A DNA stretch of 64,000 nucleotides from Streptomyces spinoverrucosus (GCF_015712165.1 NZ_JADPZX010000001.1:3923001-3987000), one strand, 5' to 3'. Numbered from the stretch's first letter, positions 46,603-56,133 are shown. The notes: generated from the letters alone by a model not told the origin. Numbers and translations are program-made.

Positions 46603-46865
46603 GTGGGGCGGTCCTTCGGTTCGGGAACTCGGTCGTGGCCGGACAAGTGGGCGTCCGGCCCGGTCGGTGGGCTCATTCCGCGCGCAGACAGGCTGAACGG
46701 CCGACGAGCCAACACCGTTGAGGAAAGAGGGAGCCCAAAACCCGTGTGCGCCGTCTTCCCGGTGGGGTCGCGCGTCGCTGGATGCGATCTGCGCGACCCA
46801 CGGGACCTGTACGCACGGCGGAGGTGGCCGGGTTGCAAGGAAAGGGCACGGATTCCGGTGGAGGC

Positions 46866-47381
46866 ATGACCGAGGACGAGTTCGACGCCTTCTACGCGAC
46901 CGCGTTCCCCCGGCTGACCGGACAGCTCTACGCCTTCACCGGAGACCACGGCGAGGCCCAGGACGTCGTCCAGGAAGCGTTCGTACGGGCCTGGGACCGG
47001 CGACAGCGGTTCCTCGCGGACAGCGCGCCCGAGGCGTGGATCCGCACGGTGGCCATGCGGCTGGCGGTGAGCCGCTGGCGGCGGGCGAAGCGCTGGCTGG
47101 AACTGGTGCGGCGCACTCCGCCGCCGGAATCCACCCCGGGGCCGGGCCCCGAGCACACCGCGCTCGTGGCCGCCCTGCGCGAACTGCCCGAGGCTCAGCG
47201 GATGGCGATCGTCCTGCACCATTTGTGCGACCTGAGCGTCGAGCAGGTAGCCTCCGAGACCGGTGCGCCCGTGGGCACGGTCAAGGCGAGGCTGTCGCGG
47301 GGGCGGGCGGCGCTGGCGCGGCGTCTTGCGGAGGACGAGGCCGACTGGCCGGTCCGGGAGGGGAGCGGCCATGCCCGATGA
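46866..47381 (+). CDS. ECF sigma factor, SigE-family type
   Basis: 171 residues from ATG at 46866 with GGTGGAGGC just upstream. FYATAFPRLTGQLYAFTGDH and EAQDVVQEAFVRAWDRRQRF form region 2, and WIRTVAMRLAVSRWRRAKRW follows. LRELPEAQRMAIVLHHLCDL and SVEQVASETGAPVGTVKARL form region 4. Complete and normal in length. It overlaps the following membrane-protein gene by 11 bases, the usual layout for an ECF sigma and its membrane partner. Divergent from the sigma-like fusion gene; the 263 bases between them hold both promoters. Confidence 0.88.
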   Translation: MTEDEFDAFYATAFPRLTGQLYAFTGDHGEAQDVVQEAFVRAWDRRQRFLADSAPEAWIRTVAMRLAVSRWRRAKRWLELVRRTPPPESTPGPGPEHTALVAALRELPEAQRMAIVLHHLCDLSVEQVASETGAPVGTVKARLSRGRAALARRLAEDEADWPVREGSGHAR

Positions 47382-48018
47382 ACTCTCCGCCGCGCTCCAT
47401 GAGTTGGCCGCCACCCGGGCGACCCCACCGGTCGTCCCCGGCCCCGGGATCCGTGCCCGGGCGATGCGCCGCAGACGCCGCCGCCGTACCGCGTACACCC
47501 TCGGCGCGGGGACCGCGGCGCTGGCGCTGCTGGGCCTCGCGCTGACGCTGCTCCCGGCCGGGAACCCGGACCAGCCGCCCGGCCACCGGTCCCCGGCCTT
47601 GGCGTCTCCCGATGACGCCACACCGTCCGTGACCAGCCCGGTGCCCGTCTCCGGCACGCTCGACCTGCCCGGACGCACCCTCACGCTCGACGGCCGCGCG
47701 TTGCCGATCGTCTCGGCATCCGACGCCTCACTCGGGTCCACGAGCTCGCTGACGGTGGTCGCGAAACAGAACCCGACGGACCTGACCATCGACGTGCCCT
47801 CCAAGGCCTCCGCCGTGGTGAGCTTCCCGTATGTGGTCGAGCTGCGCGACGAGGAGGGCGGACCGCACTACGTCGGCCTCTTCGCCCCTCGGCTCAAGGG
47901 CCTGAGCGACTTCAGGGTCAGAGGCGACTGGATCGGCCTCGGCGCCAAGGACGCCCAGTGGTTCTACACCCGGATCGACCTCGGCGACACCCTCTCGGTG
48001 ACGGCCGACGCCGGGTGA
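47371..48018 (+). CDS. Membrane protein coupled to the ECF sigma, putative anti-sigma partner
   Basis: 215 residues from ATG at 47371. Cytoplasmic head of 38 residues ending in a run of arginines (RARAMRRRRRRRTAY), one membrane helix (TLGAGTAALALLGLALTLLP), and an outer domain rich in Pro, Ser and Thr then beta-like (VSGTLDLPGRTLTLDGRALP). No zinc-binding HxxxCxxC anti-sigma motif is present. The coupling to the sigma gene suggests it restrains that sigma factor, but the short head makes this uncertain. Confidence 0.65.
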   Translation: MPDELSAALHELAATRATPPVVPGPGIRARAMRRRRRRRTAYTLGAGTAALALLGLALTLLPAGNPDQPPGHRSPALASPDDATPSVTSPVPVSGTLDLPGRTLTLDGRALPIVSASDASLGSTSSLTVVAKQNPTDLTIDVPSKASAVVSFPYVVELRDEEGGPHYVGLFAPRLKGLSDFRVRGDWIGLGAKDAQWFYTRIDLGDTLSVTADAG

Positions 48019-48096
48019 GCAGCGACCGGGTGCGCCGCGCACCGGGCCGTCGCAATCTGGACGTATGACCCATCGATGCGCGACGAAAGGTGCCCT

Positions 48097-48828
48097 ATGA
48101 ATATCGCGGTCATCGGCGGTACCGGCCTGATCGGGTCGCAGGTCGTGAAGAAGCTGGAAGCGGCCGGGCACGAGGCCGTGCCGCACTCGCTGTCCACAGG
48201 TGTCGACGTGATCACGGGCCAGGGCGTGGCGGAGGCCGTGGCCGGCGCCGAGGTGGTTGTCAACCTGACGAATTCCCCGACCTTCGACGACGCGTCCTTG
48301 GCGTTCTTCCAGACCTCGATGGACAACATCCTGGCCGCCGCCCGGGAGGGCGGGGTGGGCCACGTCGTCATCCTCTCGATCGTCGGCGTGGAACACGTGG
48401 CCCAGCTCGACTACTACCGGGCCAAGGTCCTCCAGGAAGACATCCTCAAGGCCGGGCCGATCCCCTACTCGATCGTCCGCGCCACCCAGTTCATGGAGTT
48501 CGTCGACGCGATCCTGTCCTGGACCACGGAGGGCGACACCGTCCGCCTGCCCACCACCCCGCTCCAGCCGATCGCCGCCCAGGACATCTCCGACATCGTC
48601 GCCGAAGTCGCTGCCGGACCCCCTCTGAACGGGACCCTCAACATCGCCGGGCCCGACGTCTTCCCCCTCGACGAACTCGGCCGGATCACCCTGGACGCCC
48701 GTCCCGACGGCCGCACCGTCGTCACCGACGACACCGCCGGCATGTTCGCCGTCGTCGAGGGCGACGTCCTCACCGCCAAGGGCGACGCCCGCATCGCCCC
48801 CACCCGCTACACCGACTGGCTCTCCTGA
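48097..48828 (+). CDS. NmrA/SDR-type NAD(P)-binding protein
   Basis: 243 residues from ATG at 48097. The Rossmann motif MNIAVIGGTGLIGSQVVKKL is at the N-terminus. It continues as an atypical short-chain dehydrogenase (VVILSIVGVEHVAQLDYYRA, IPYSIVRATQFMEFVDAIL, FPLDELGRI). The YxxxK active-site pair is present as YYRAK. Many relatives are redox sensors rather than enzymes. The cupin gene 30 bases downstream is probably in the same transcript. Confidence 0.85.
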   Translation: MNIAVIGGTGLIGSQVVKKLEAAGHEAVPHSLSTGVDVITGQGVAEAVAGAEVVVNLTNSPTFDDASLAFFQTSMDNILAAAREGGVGHVVILSIVGVEHVAQLDYYRAKVLQEDILKAGPIPYSIVRATQFMEFVDAILSWTTEGDTVRLPTTPLQPIAAQDISDIVAEVAAGPPLNGTLNIAGPDVFPLDELGRITLDARPDGRTVVTDDTAGMFAVVEGDVLTAKGDARIAPTRYTDWLS

Positions 48829-48858
48829 ACCGGCCGGCCCACCACTGGAGGCCTCACC

Positions 48859-49305
48859 ATGGCGAACGACGAGCCGGCAGCGGACCGCACCGAGAGCCAA
48901 CCGCGCTCGGAAACATGGAAGACGGCGTTCACCGTGCTGCAGTCGGTGAAACCGCCGTCCGTCCCGGAGGGCGCGGAGGCGATGACGGTCCTCGTCCAGT
49001 ACCCTCCCGGCGACCCCGGCGCCCCACCGCACCGGCACGCGGGACCCGCTTTCGGCTACATGCTGGAGGGGGAGATGCTCTTCGAGCTGGAGGGCGAGCC
49101 CGAGCGGGTGATCAAAGCCGGGGAGACCTTCTGGGAACCGGGCGGCGACGTCATCCACTACCAGGACGGGAACAACCGGACGGACTCCTGGAGCCGCTTC
49201 GTCGTCACCATGATGTGCGCGCCGGGTCAGCCCATGCTCACCCTGGTCGACGACGAAGAACTGGCCCGACGTCAACACCTGCGAGCTCCCCGTCCGGGCA
49301 CCTGA
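48859..49305 (+). CDS. Cupin-domain protein
   Basis: 148 residues. Single beta-barrel cupin: PPHRHAGPAFGYMLEGEMLF holds the first metal-binding motif (HxH and a glutamate), and AGETFWEPGGDVIHYQDGNN the second with its histidine. Starts ATG with a GGAGGCC-like site upstream. Likely a small metal-binding oxygenase, isomerase or sensor. Likely co-transcribed with the NmrA gene. Confidence 0.82.
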   Translation: MANDEPAADRTESQPRSETWKTAFTVLQSVKPPSVPEGAEAMTVLVQYPPGDPGAPPHRHAGPAFGYMLEGEMLFELEGEPERVIKAGETFWEPGGDVIHYQDGNNRTDSWSRFVVTMMCAPGQPMLTLVDDEELARRQHLRAPRPGT

Positions 49306-49419
49306 CCGGAGCCGTCAGGTCTCTTCCATCGCCACGAGTCGCCGACCGGTGCGCCCGGACTTAGCGTTGAGGTATCCCCCGAACTCGCATCGACTTCCTC
49401 CACCGAAAGGAGCCGACTC

Positions 49420-50376
49420 GTGGTCAACCACGTCCTCGAGCCGGAGGCGCAGGAAATCGCGGACGCGACCGCGAATCCTCCCTTCCTCTACGAACTCGGT
49501 CCGGAGGGCGCCCGCAAGGTGCTCGATGACATCCAGGCAGCCCCCATCGACAAGGCCGAGGTCGGCGAGGACAAGTGGATCACTGTCCCGGCCCAGGTCG
49601 GAGACGTGCGGGTCCGGCTCATCAAGCCGGTGGACGCCACCGGGCCACTGCCGGTGATCCTCTACATCCACGGCGGCGGGTGGATCCTGGGCAACTCCGG
49701 CACGCACGACAGGCTCGTTCGGGAGCTGGCCGACGGCACCCGGGCGGCCCTCGCCTTCGTCGAGTACGACCGCTCACCGGAGGCGCAGTACCCCACCGCC
49801 ATCGAGCAGGCGTACGCGACCGCTCAGTGGGTCACCAAGAACGGGAGCAGCGAGGGCCTCGACGCCGGCCGGATGGCCGTCGCGGGCGACTCGGTCGGCG
49901 GCAACATGGCCGCGGCGGTGGCGATCATGGCCAAACAGCGCGGGGACGTGCACTTCGTGCACCAATCGCTCTACTACCCGGTCACCGACGCCGGTCAGGA
50001 CACCGAGAGCTATCGGGAGTTCGCCGACGGCCCGTTCCTCCTGGCCCGTTCCATGGCCTGGTTCTGGGACGCGTACATCCCGAACGCCCCCGAGAAGCGC
50101 GACGAGATCACGGCGTCGCCGCTCCGCGCCACCCTTGAGGACCTCGCGGGTCTCCCCCCGGCCTTCGTGATCGTCGACGAGAACGACGTCCTCCGCGACG
50201 AGGGCGAGGCCTACGCCGCCAAGCTCACTCAGGCAGGCGTCCCGACCACGAGCGTTCGCTACAACGGCATCATCCACGACTTCATGATGCTCAACCCCGT
50301 CCGCTCCTCCGCGGCATCAACGGCAGCCGTCGAGCAGGCCGTTCACGTCCTGCGGAAGGCACTCGGCACCGTCTGA
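49420..50376 (+). CDS. Alpha/beta hydrolase, hormone-sensitive-lipase-like esterase
   Basis: 318 residues from GTG at 49420, with AAAGGAG eight bases upstream. ILYIHGGGWILGNSGTH is the HGGG oxyanion-hole motif, VAGDSVGGNMAAAVAIM the nucleophile elbow (GDSVG), VIVDENDVLRDEG the aspartate loop, and YNGIIHDFMML the histidine. This is the HSL (type IV) esterase pattern, and the alpha/beta hydrolase fold is complete. No signal peptide. Substrate unknown. It stands 114 bases after the cupin gene and 82 before the ABC transporter genes. Confidence 0.87.
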   Translation: MVNHVLEPEAQEIADATANPPFLYELGPEGARKVLDDIQAAPIDKAEVGEDKWITVPAQVGDVRVRLIKPVDATGPLPVILYIHGGGWILGNSGTHDRLVRELADGTRAALAFVEYDRSPEAQYPTAIEQAYATAQWVTKNGSSEGLDAGRMAVAGDSVGGNMAAAVAIMAKQRGDVHFVHQSLYYPVTDAGQDTESYREFADGPFLLARSMAWFWDAYIPNAPEKRDEITASPLRATLEDLAGLPPAFVIVDENDVLRDEGEAYAAKLTQAGVPTTSVRYNGIIHDFMMLNPVRSSAASTAAVEQAVHVLRKALGTV

Positions 50377-50457
50377 CCGGCGTCGGTTTCCGTCCTCGCC
50401 GGAAGCTGAAACCGCGTTGAGGCCGTTCTGAACCGCCGCGGCCGCAAGCTCTGCGGC

Positions 50458-51438
50458 ATGACGACGACAGAGCACGAACTCGCGATCGCGGCCACCGGGT
50501 TGCGCAAGTCCTACGGGGACAAGACCGTCCTCGACGGCATCGACATCCAGGTGCCCGCCGGCACGGTCTTCTCCCTCCTCGGCCCGAACGGCGCCGGCAA
50601 GACCACGGCGGTCAACATCCTGTCCACGCTGATCTCCGCCGACGGCGGGCAGGCCCGGATCGCCGGGCACGACCTCGTCGCCGAGGCCCAGTCGGTACGC
50701 GCCGCCATCGGCGTCACCGGCCAGTTCTCCGCCGTCGACGGTCTGATCACCGGCGAGGAGAACATGCTCCTCATGGCGGACCTGCACCATCTCTCCAAGC
50801 GCGAGGGACGGCGGGTCACCGCCGAGCTGCTGGAGCGCTTCGATCTCGTCGAGGCCGCGAAGAAGCCCGCGTCCACCTACTCCGGCGGCATGAAGCGCCG
50901 CCTCGACATCGCCATGACCCTGGTGGGCGACCCGCGGATCATCTTCCTCGACGAGCCGACCACCGGCCTCGACCCGCGCTCCCGGCACAACATGTGGCAG
51001 ATCATCCGCGAGCTGGTCACGGGCGGCGTCACCGTCTTCCTCACCACCCAGTACCTGGAGGAGGCCGACCAGCTCGCCGACCGCATCGCGGTGCTCAACG
51101 GCGGCAGGCTCGTCGCGCAGGGCAGCGCCGAGGAGCTCAAGCGGCTCGTCCCCGGCGGCCATGTGCGGCTGCGCTTCTCCGACCCGGCGGCGTACGAACA
51201 GGCGACCACCGCACTGCGCGAGACGACCCGCCACGACGAGACGCTCACCCTGCAGATCCCCAGCGGCGGAAGTCAGCGCGAGCTGCGCGCCATCCTCGAC
51301 TGGCTCGACGCCGCCGGCATCGAGGCCGACGAGCTGTCCGTGCACACCCCCGACCTCGACGACGTGTTCTTCGCCCTGACCGGCAGCCCCGTACCCGCCC
51401 AGTCCACGCAGACCACCGCCAAGGAGACCGTCCGATGA
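50458..51438 (+). CDS. ABC exporter ATPase, DrrA type
   Basis: 326 residues. Walker A LLGPNGAGKTTAVNILSTL, Q-loop in TGQFSAVDGLITGEEN, signature YSGGMKRRLDIAMTL, Walker B IIFLDEPTTGLDPRSR, and the C-terminal DrrA-like extension with LDDVFFALTG. Member of the daunorubicin-resistance family that exports hydrophobic drugs or lipids. Its stop overlaps the permease start (ATGA), so they form a two-gene transporter. The convergent AfsR-like regulator might control it or sense its substrate. Confidence 0.93.
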   Translation: MTTTEHELAIAATGLRKSYGDKTVLDGIDIQVPAGTVFSLLGPNGAGKTTAVNILSTLISADGGQARIAGHDLVAEAQSVRAAIGVTGQFSAVDGLITGEENMLLMADLHHLSKREGRRVTAELLERFDLVEAAKKPASTYSGGMKRRLDIAMTLVGDPRIIFLDEPTTGLDPRSRHNMWQIIRELVTGGVTVFLTTQYLEEADQLADRIAVLNGGRLVAQGSAEELKRLVPGGHVRLRFSDPAAYEQATTALRETTRHDETLTLQIPSGGSQRELRAILDWLDAAGIEADELSVHTPDLDDVFFALTGSPVPAQSTQTTAKETVR

Positions 51439-52229
51439 GCGCCGCCACCCACGCCGTCCGCGACAACCTCACCATGCTGCGGCGCAACCTCCTGCACGCC
51501 CGCCGCTATCCCTCCCTCACCCTCAACCTCCTCCTCACCCCGGTCATCCTGCTGCTGCTGTTCGTGTACGTCTTCGGCAACGTGATGAGCGCCGGCCTCA
51601 ACGGCGGCACCGCGGACCGCTCCGAGTACATCGCCTACCTGGTCCCCGGCATCCTGATGATGACCATCGGCGGGATCGCGATCGGCACCGCGGTGTCCGT
51701 GGCCATGGACATGACCGAGGGCATCATCGCCCGGTTCCGCACCATGGCCATCTCCCGCACCTCCGTGCTGATCGGCCATGTGGCCGGCAGTGTGATCCAG
51801 TCACTGATGGCCCTGGCCGTGGTGCTGGGCGTCGGTGTGGCCATCGGCTTCCGGCCCAACGCGACACCGCTGGAGTGGCTCGCGGCGGCGGGGCTGCTGG
51901 CACTGGTCAGCGTGTCGCTGATCTGGCTCGCGGTCGGCATGGGCCTGGCGTCCCCCAACGCCGAGGGCGCCAGCAACCTCGCCCAGCCCCTGATGATCCT
52001 GCCGCTGCTGGGCAGCGCGTTCGTGCCGGTGGACGCCATGCCGGGCTGGTTGCGCTGGTTCGCCGAGTACCAGCCCTTCTCGCCCGCGATCGAGACCCTG
52101 CGCGGCCTCCTCATGGGCACCGGGATCGGCACCACCAACGCCGTCCTCACCGTGGCCTGGTGCCTGGGTCTGAGCCTGCTGGGCCACTGGTGGTCCAGGT
52201 CCCTGTTCAACCGCGAGCCGCGGAATTGA
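51435..52229 (+). CDS. ABC exporter permease, DrrB type
   Basis: 264 residues from ATG at 51435. Six hydrophobic helices: SLTLNLLLTPVILLLLFVYV, IAYLVPGILMMTIGGIAIGT, LMALAVVLGVGVAIGF, LAAAGLLALVSVSLIWLAVG, PLMILPLLGSAFVPVDAMPG and TNAVLTVAWCLGLSLLG. The MARFRTMAISRTSVL-like stretch (IIARFRTMAISRTSVLIGH) and the AEYQPFSPAIETLRG block are typical of ABC-2 DrrB permeases. Its last 23 bases overlap the convergent regulator gene. Confidence 0.92.
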   Translation: MSAATHAVRDNLTMLRRNLLHARRYPSLTLNLLLTPVILLLLFVYVFGNVMSAGLNGGTADRSEYIAYLVPGILMMTIGGIAIGTAVSVAMDMTEGIIARFRTMAISRTSVLIGHVAGSVIQSLMALAVVLGVGVAIGFRPNATPLEWLAAAGLLALVSVSLIWLAVGMGLASPNAEGASNLAQPLMILPLLGSAFVPVDAMPGWLRWFAEYQPFSPAIETLRGLLMGTGIGTTNAVLTVAWCLGLSLLGHWWSRSLFNREPRN

Positions 52230-55200
52230 GTTCGCGCAGCGCCGCTGCCCGCAGCTCGTCCCGTCCCAGGGCGGCGTACTCCGACTCCGCGTCGGCGTAC
52301 GCCGCCCTGTCGGCCTTCTCGGCCGCCTGCCGGGACCGGGCCAGGGAGAGGGTGGGGAACTCCCGTACCACCGGCATCCGTTCCGCCAGCGCCACCAGCC
52401 GCACGGCCGACGCCTCGCCCCGGGCGAGCCCGGCGAAACCGAGGGCGAGCAGGACCGTGCCGTACACCGGCAGTTCCACCGGAGCCCGGTCACCGGAGGA
52501 GCCCGACGGGCCGGACAGCATCTGAAGCAGCCGCTCCCGCAGTTCCCCGGCCAGCCCCGCCACCGGCTCCAGCCGGCCGTGCTGGGCGTGCGCCGCCACC
52601 GCGGCCGACTGCATCTGAAGCAACCACGGCTCCATGAACGGATCGTCGGCGTAGAGCAGGCTGGCCTCCCGCATCCCCTCCACGGCCTGCCGCCACAGCC
52701 CGAGCCCGACCTCGGTCAGCCCCCGGGCCAGCGCGATCTCCGCCCGGGCCGGATGATCGGGCGTGTAGATCTGGGCGGCCTCCGGCTGCTGGTCCAGGGT
52801 CGTGAGCCCCAGCCAGTACTCCGCCTCGTCGATCTCCCCCCGGTGCAGACAGGCCAGTACCAGCCCCCAGCCGACGCCGACCAGGTCGAACCAGTCGCCG
52901 AACTCGCTGAGCTCGTCCCGCGCGGCCCGCAGATGGTCGTACGCCTCCGCGCCCCGCCCGGACTGCAGGCACAACTCGCTGACCCGTCCGTGACCGAGCA
53001 GCCGCATGGCCGGATTGCCGAGCGGCTCCAGCGCGTCGACCATCCGCCGGGCGCACTCCAGCGCACGCTCCGGCTGGTGCTCGGACTCCCATACGTAGCT
53101 GGCGACGCCGGCCGCGACGCCCGCCAGCATGGGCTCGTCGGCGTCGCAGAGCTCCTGCAGTCGCGCGTACTGCGGAGGGCGTATGTCCGGGACGGCACAC
53201 AGCACGACGGCCATCGCCCGCGACAGGGTGTCCGGCCGGGCGGGCGGCAGCCGGCGCAGCGTGACGAGCTGACGTATGGCGTGCGGGCCGAAGCCCATGA
53301 ACAGGCTGGCCGCGCACACGGCCGCCGCGCTGCGGGCCGGCTCCACGTCCTCGGGGTTCTCGGGTCCGGGGCGGAAATGGGACAGCGGCCCGGCGGTCTC
53401 GGCGGCGAGGGCGGCGAGCCGGGCGAAGTTGGAGTCGGTGGCCCACAGCGAGGACAGCACCGCGGTGACGGCGGCGATGGCCGGCGCGTCGCCACGGTTC
53501 AGCGCGTGCCGCAGCGCCAGGACGAGGTTGTCCTGCTCGGCCCGCATCCGGCGCCAGGCGGACAACGGGTCGCCGCTGAACAGCACATCGTGGTGGGCGC
53601 GGCCGAAATCGCGGGCCCAGGCGAGGAAACGGTCGGTCACCGCCTCCTCCTCGCCCGCCTCCGCCCGCTGATCGGCGCTGAACTCCCGCAGCGTCTCCAG
53701 CATGCGGAAGCGCACCCCGGACGGACTGTCGTCCACCTTGATCAGGGACTGGTCGGCCAGCTGCTCCAGCAGGGTCAGCGCGTCCCCGGTCTCGCCGAGC
53801 ACGTACTGTGCCGACTCCTCGGTGAAGCCGCCCGGGAACACCGACAACGCCCGCATGGCCGCCCTGCCGTCGGGCTCCAGCAGATTCCAGCTCCACTCGA
53901 CGACCGCCCGCAGCGTGCGATGCCGCTCGGGAGCGTCGCGGGCGCCGCCCCGCAGCAGCGTGAAGCGGTTCTTGAGCCGACGCGAGATGTCGGCCACGGA
54001 CAGCACCCGCACCCGGGCCGCGGCGAGTTCCACGGCCAGCGGCAGCCCGTCCAGGTGCCGGCAGATCTCGGCCACCCGGTCGGCGGGCAGTTCCACACCG
54101 GGCCTCGCCGCCCGCGCCCGCTGCTCGAAGAGCTCGACGGAGGTCGCCAGGGAAAGCTCCGGCAGCGCGTACACGGACTCCGAGGTCAGCCCCAGCGGGG
54201 CCCGGCTGGTGGCCAGGATCCGCAGCCCCTTCGACCGCGACACCAGCGCCTGTACGAGATCGGCCGCGCCCCGGATCACCTGCTCGCAGTTGTCCAGCAC
54301 GAGCAGCACGGGCCCCGAACCCAGCGCTGCGACGATGCCGGACACCGCATCCGCGCCGCCGGCGAACTGCCGCCCTTCCCCCGCGCCGACGGCCGAGGCC
54401 ACCTCACCGGCCACGTCGTCGTCGGCGATGACACCGGCCAGGGTGACGAAATGGACCACCGGTTGCTCGGCCGCACGGCTCACCGCATGAGCGAGGCGGG
54501 TCTTGCCCAGCCCGCCGGGCCCCACGACGGTGACGACGCGGACGTCGCGCAGCAGCCCCACCACGGCGGCGACGTCGGCGTCCCGGCCCAGCAACGGGTT
54601 CGGCTCGTGCGGCACACCGTGCCGGACCGGCGCCACGTCGGCGCTCAGCAACTGCTGGTACACGGACCGCAGTTCAGGACCGGGGTCGGTGCCCAGCTCG
54701 TCCCGCAGTCGACGGCGATAGGCGTCGTACCGGGTCAGCGCCGCGGCCCGCCCCGCCGCCGCGGCCTCGCAGCGCAGCAGCTGAGCCAGCACCTCCTCGT
54801 CGCGCGGCAGTTCGCGGGCCAGCTCGGCCAGCGGCGCCGCGGCCTCCTCCCGTCGTCCCAGCCGGGCGAGCGCGAGTGCCCGCGACCGGACCAGCGAACG
54901 GAACGCCCGGACACGATCGACGCGCAGTGCGACCACCGGATCATGCAGGTCCTCGCCCGCGCCGGCGCCCACGCTCCCGTCCCACAGAGCCAGGCCCGCC
55001 TCGGCCTGCTCCAAGGCGCCCTTGTGATCCCCCGCCCTGGCACGCTCGGCGCTCGCGGCCTCATACATCAGCACCGCGGAACTGTCGACCTGCACGTCGT
55101 CGAGCGCGATGCGATAGCCCGTCGGTGTGCTCACGATCAGATCGGCGCCCAGCTGGGACCTGAGCCGCGACACCAGGATCTGCACCGCCTTGGCCGGCCG

Positions 55201-55362
55201 CTCCGGCAACTCCTCCCGCCACAGCCCCTCCACCAGCCGACCGGTGCTGCAGCCGGTGCGCAGATCCTCGGCAAGCAACGCCAACAGCCCGCGCAAGCGG
55301 GGCGCGGTGATCTCCCGCCCACGACAGGCGACTCGGGACAGCAGGGCCAACTCGGTGGTCAC
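52207..55362 (-). CDS. AfsR/SARP-like regulator with NB-ARC and TPR region
   Basis: 1051 residues, GTG start. The N-terminal OmpR-like winged helix is at 1-90 (GREITAPRLRGLLALLAEDL, AVQILVSRLRSQLGADLIVS). A BTAD domain follows at about 95-240 (YDAYRRRLRDELGTDPGPEL). The NB-ARC ATPase comes next, with Walker A VTVVGPGGLGKTRLAHAVSR near residue 285, VLLVLDNCEQVIRGAADLVQ and ILATSRAPLGLTSESVYALP. A long helical C-terminal half (from about 545) has TPR-like composition. This is the layout of AfsR-type activators of antibiotic genes, but the N-terminal DNA-binding part begins without the usual extra residues, so it may be slightly short. The convergent ABC transporter is its only close neighbour. 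Confidence 0.9.
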   Translation of the reverse strand: MTTELALLSRVACRGREITAPRLRGLLALLAEDLRTGCSTGRLVEGLWREELPERPAKAVQILVSRLRSQLGADLIVSTPTGYRIALDDVQVDSSAVLMYEAASAERARAGDHKGALEQAEAGLALWDGSVGAGAGEDLHDPVVALRVDRVRAFRSLVRSRALALARLGRREEAAAPLAELARELPRDEEVLAQLLRCEAAAAGRAAALTRYDAYRRRLRDELGTDPGPELRSVYQQLLSADVAPVRHGVPHEPNPLLGRDADVAAVVGLLRDVRVVTVVGPGGLGKTRLAHAVSRAAEQPVVHFVTLAGVIADDDVAGEVASAVGAGEGRQFAGGADAVSGIVAALGSGPVLLVLDNCEQVIRGAADLVQALVSRSKGLRILATSRAPLGLTSESVYALPELSLATSVELFEQRARAARPGVELPADRVAEICRHLDGLPLAVELAAARVRVLSVADISRRLKNRFTLLRGGARDAPERHRTLRAVVEWSWNLLEPDGRAAMRALSVFPGGFTEESAQYVLGETGDALTLLEQLADQSLIKVDDSPSGVRFRMLETLREFSADQRAEAGEEEAVTDRFLAWARDFGRAHHDVLFSGDPLSAWRRMRAEQDNLVLALRHALNRGDAPAIAAVTAVLSSLWATDSNFARLAALAAETAGPLSHFRPGPENPEDVEPARSAAAVCAASLFMGFGPHAIRQLVTLRRLPPARPDTLSRAMAVVLCAVPDIRPPQYARLQELCDADEPMLAGVAAGVASYVWESEHQPERALECARRMVDALEPLGNPAMRLLGHGRVSELCLQSGRGAEAYDHLRAARDELSEFGDWFDLVGVGWGLVLACLHRGEIDEAEYWLGLTTLDQQPEAAQIYTPDHPARAEIALARGLTEVGLGLWRQAVEGMREASLLYADDPFMEPWLLQMQSAAVAAHAQHGRLEPVAGLAGELRERLLQMLSGPSGSSGDRAPVELPVYGTVLLALGFAGLARGEASAVRLVALAERMPVVREFPTLSLARSRQAAEKADRAAYADAESEYAALGRDELRAAALRELNSAARG

Positions 55363-55430
55363 CCCCGAAGATTAGCCAGCAGAACGCCGACTGCGGCTGG
55401 GATCGAGTCCTTGAGTCCGCTCTGCCCGGT

Positions 55431-56063
55431 TCAGCGGACGTTCGGGGAGCCGCGGAACGCCCCGGCCAACACGGGGACCAGCCACCGCTCGATCTGCTCA
55501 GAGGGTTTGCCGGCCAGTTCGGTGCCTATGGGTGCCAACGCGAGCCAGTTCAGCAGGCCGGCCGCGCAGCGTATGCGGAAGTCCAACTCCTGCTCGTCGA
55601 CTCCGGGAAGGCTCGCCGAGAGCGCCCGGACGATGTCCTGCCGGGACTGCTGGAACTTCGGGGTCAGTCGGCCCCAGCCGTCAGGGGGGTCGATCCCGAC
55701 TCGTGCCACCGTCCGCATGACCGCCAGATCCGGTCCGCCGGCGGCCAGTGCGCGCATCATCGGCCGGGCGAACGCCGCGGCCAGGTCCTCGACGCCGGAC
55801 GTGGCGTCGAGCGAGGCGACCGCGTCGATCTGTGCGTCCAGATACCGCTCCAGCGCCTGCTCGATCGCTGAATCGCACAGCGCCTTCAGCGACCCGAAGT
55901 GGTAGCTCACCGCGGAGACGTTGGCTCCGGCGTGACCTGTGATCTCACGGAGGGTCACACCCTCCTGGCCGCGTTGCGCGAGCAACTCCTGCGCGGCGGC
56001 CAGCAGGCCGTCCCGCGTCCGCCGGCCGGCCTCGCGGCGCTGATCTGCCCGTTCTGTCGCCAT
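55431..56063 (-). CDS. TetR-family repressor
   Basis: 210 residues. Helix-turn-helix at about 15-60: TRDGLLAAAQELLAQRGQEG, VTLREITGHAGANVSAVSYH, FGSLKALCDSAIEQALERYL. A larger C-terminal ligand domain follows. Divergent from the SnoaL-like gene, with three copies of a 16-base palindrome in the 171 bases between them. It therefore most likely represses both that gene and itself. The ligand is unknown. Confidence 0.9.
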   Translation of the reverse strand: MATERADQRREAGRRTRDGLLAAAQELLAQRGQEGVTLREITGHAGANVSAVSYHFGSLKALCDSAIEQALERYLDAQIDAVASLDATSGVEDLAAAFARPMMRALAAGGPDLAVMRTVARVGIDPPDGWGRLTPKFQQSRQDIVRALSASLPGVDEQELDFRIRCAAGLLNWLALAPIGTELAGKPSEQIERWLVPVLAGAFRGSPNVR

Positions 56064-56072
56064 GAACAGAAC

Positions 56073-56088
56073 TCAAACAGCTGCTTGA
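56073..56088. promoter_or_regulatory. TetR operator 1, TCAA-N8-TTGA
   Basis: TCAAACAGCTGCTTGA, ten bases before the TetR start codon, so it can block autogenous expression. Confidence 0.75.
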
Positions 56089-56133
56089 TTTCGCTGTCAA
56101 GCCGACGAGGCGCGACGCCCTCGGGTAGTTAAA

